Source: Massilia sp. BSC265 (GTDB lineage Bacteria > Pseudomonadota > Gammaproteobacteria > Burkholderiales > Burkholderiaceae_D). From it: 64,000 nucleotides of DNA. Made by a program: the position numbers and the translations under genes. Within the stretch, counting starts at the first letter, position 1. Every line of letters begins with the position of its first letter. The DNA is taken from contig NZ_JPXI01000037.1 in NCBI RefSeq assembly GCF_000740675.1, positions 124,001-188,000 on the forward strand, written 5' to 3'. Of this stretch, positions 62,657 to 64,000 are shown piece after piece. A model generated the notes under the pieces. The model searched no databases, was not told the origin of the DNA, and saw only the letters and a list, made by a program, of their open reading frames with translations.

Positions 62657-64000
62657 TTACAGCCAGCCCTTGACGGCCATTTCCTTGAGGACGTAACGCG
62701 CCACCAGGTTGTTCTCGAACGGCGTCGGGTGGATGTCGTCCGCGAACATGTAGCGGCTGACGTCGCCGGCCACCGTGTTGCTGTTCGTGCAGATCAGAGA
62801 GGTGGTACCCAACGAGTTTGGACCGCAGGCCGGAGTCGTGGTGTTGGTGAGACCGTACGGCGCCGGGTTCTTCACCTGGTCATTGCTGATGGTGTAGAGG
62901 TCGACGTACAGGACACGCGGGTCGTCGGCGCCCAGGCCGGTCTTCAGCTGGGTGTTGAAGGCGTTGACCATGGCGGCGATCAGCTGCTGGATGTCGGCGG
63001 TCTTCGACTTGGCTGCCGGGGTGCTGGCCACGTCCGGCAGGTTGGCGACGATGACGTACTTGGCGCCCTTGGCGACGATCTCGTTCTTCACCAGGGTCGC
63101 CATCTGCGCCCCGGCGGTGCCCAGCTCCTGGACCAGCTTCGGACCATTGGCAGTCAGGAAGTCGGCGCCTGCCTTGTTGCCGGCAGCGGTGGCGTCGGCC
63201 TGGGCCTTGGTCACCATCGGGCCATGCACCGACGCCTGGGCCACGGCGGCATTGCCCGGCTGGATCGCAGCTGCGCCGACTGCCGCCGCGACGATGGTCT
63301 GGGTGGTGCTGCCCTGGCGTGCGCTCTCGGTCAGGATCGCTGCGCCGATGGCCTGGGCGGCGGCCTGCGGATTGGTGGCGCCGGCCGCCAGCTGGGCGGT
63401 CAGCGAGGTGGCGAAGGCTTGTTGGCCGGCGGTGTTGCCGGCAGCGCTTGCCTGGGCCTGCAGGGTGCTCAGGGCCATCAGCACATCGTTACCGCCCGAC
63501 AGGACGGTGACCAGCTCGGTGCCGCTGAACTTGTTGCCGCTGCGGGACAGGTGGTTGGCGACCTGGGTCACCAGCGGCACGGTCATCTCGCCGATCGGCG
63601 AGCCGGTGGCCGCATTGCCCGGGCCGATCGGGTTGGTCACGCGCGAGCCGCCCTGGGCGTAGTTGAAGCAGTTCAGGTTGTTCGTGATCGGCACCGAGAA
63701 GCCTTGTGCCGCATTGCCCTGCAGGCCGGTCTGGGCGGCGCACGGCGCCGGCAGTTTCAGCTCGGCTGCCAGAAATTCCACCCAGATCTTGCCGTTCAGT
63801 TCAGGATTCTTGGCAGTGCCATCGCCGTTGATGGTGAACTTGCCGCCGCCAGCCTGCTTGACCGCGCCCACGGCATACGTGCCGACGTCGGACAGGCTGT
63901 CGCCGAAGGAGACTTGCTGGGTAAAAGTGACTTTCTGCGTTTGGTCGCCGCCACTTGGGCTGGTTCCGCCGCATGCCGCCAGCACCGCTGCCGTCAGCAG
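62657..64000 (-). CDS. SGNH/GDSL hydrolase lipoprotein (5' end outside window)
   Basis: The frame is open to the right edge, so the start is missing; the first visible residues LLTAAVLAACGG contain a lipobox (LAAC), so it is probably a lipoprotein whose start is a few residues outside. GDSL block I is VSFGDSLSDVG, block III SGGNDVLM, and block V FADDIHPTPFENN with the catalytic Asp/His. A long Ala-rich insert (about residues 175-275) with few features separates the blocks. It is probably an outer-membrane or periplasmic esterase or lipase. The substrate is unknown. Confidence 0.88.
   Translation of the reverse strand: MLTAAVLAACGGTSPSGGDQTQKVTFTQQVSFGDSLSDVGTYAVGAVKQAGGGKFTINGDGTAKNPELNGKIWVEFLAAELKLPAPCAAQTGLQGNAAQGFSVPITNNLNCFNYAQGGSRVTNPIGPGNAATGSPIGEMTVPLVTQVANHLSRSGNKFSGTELVTVLSGGNDVLMALSTLQAQASAAGNTAGQQAFATSLTAQLAAGATNPQAAAQAIGAAILTESARQGSTTQTIVAAAVGAAAIQPGNAAVAQASVHGPMVTKAQADATAAGNKAGADFLTANGPKLVQELGTAGAQMATLVKNEIVAKGAKYVIVANLPDVASTPAAKSKTADIQQLIAAMVNAFNTQLKTGLGADDPRVLYVDLYTISNDQVKNPAPYGLTNTTTPACGPNSLGTTSLICTNSNTVAGDVSRYMFADDIHPTPFENNLVARYVLKEMAVKGWL

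Overview
The window looks like chromosomal DNA of a high-GC betaproteobacterium, most likely of the Oxalobacteraceae (Massilia/Telluria/Duganella type). The reasons are the high-GC codon use, the general gene content (GGDEF/EAL signalling, Cfa, GcdH, TcdA, M16 peptidase) and a large plant-pectin utilisation region with TonB-dependent receptors. No rRNA, tRNA or CRISPR array was seen. Two genes run off the edges: a REC-PAS-GGDEF-EAL protein at the left and a GDSL lipoprotein at the right.

Layout. 1-8.6 kb: a hybrid histidine kinase translationally coupled to a c-di-GMP turnover protein, then PncC, a secreted metallophosphoesterase and a large M16 peptidase. 8.6-11.9 kb: a more AT-rich accessory island with an IS5-like element. 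The element has 16-bp terminal inverted repeats and a CTTAG target duplication, carries a class I SAM methyltransferase as a passenger, and interrupts a small ORF that rejoins in frame when the element is removed in silico. Decayed sequence follows. 11.9-13.7 kb: a SoxC/SoxD-like sulfite (sulfane) dehydrogenase pair. 13.8-27.3 kb: an ArsR regulator with its operator and a zinc exporter, CysK, an FKBP, TcdA, a hemerythrin-PdxH fusion, Cfa, MsrA, a flavin reductase, an SDR, an AraC regulator, glutaryl-CoA dehydrogenase and a PAS-GGDEF-EAL protein.

27.2-61.7 kb is dominated by pectin and galacturonate use. Extracellular enzymes: rhamnogalacturonan acetylesterase, a pectate lyase-pectin methylesterase fusion, a second pectate lyase, two polygalacturonases (GH28), an unsaturated rhamnogalacturonyl hydrolase (GH105), a DUF4861 protein and an esterase-GH43 fusion. 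Uptake: two TonB-dependent receptors and an ExuT-like MFS permease. Catabolism follows the oxidative route: uronate dehydrogenase (Udh), an SMP-30 lactonase, galactarate dehydratase (GarD), KdgD and alpha-ketoglutarate-semialdehyde dehydrogenase, giving 2-oxoglutarate. Two FadR-type GntR regulators sit inside. A recurrent palindrome close to TTGGTCNGRCCAA, the box type used by FadR/PdhR/ExuR proteins, occurs upstream of five transcription units. In three of them it lies inside the 17-bp spacer of a promoter with -10 TAGAAT, which suggests a local repressor regulon.

61.9-64 kb: an OmpW-type outer-membrane protein and the partial GDSL lipoprotein. Intergenic palindromes with arms like GTAGGGTGGGCGG recur at five places.
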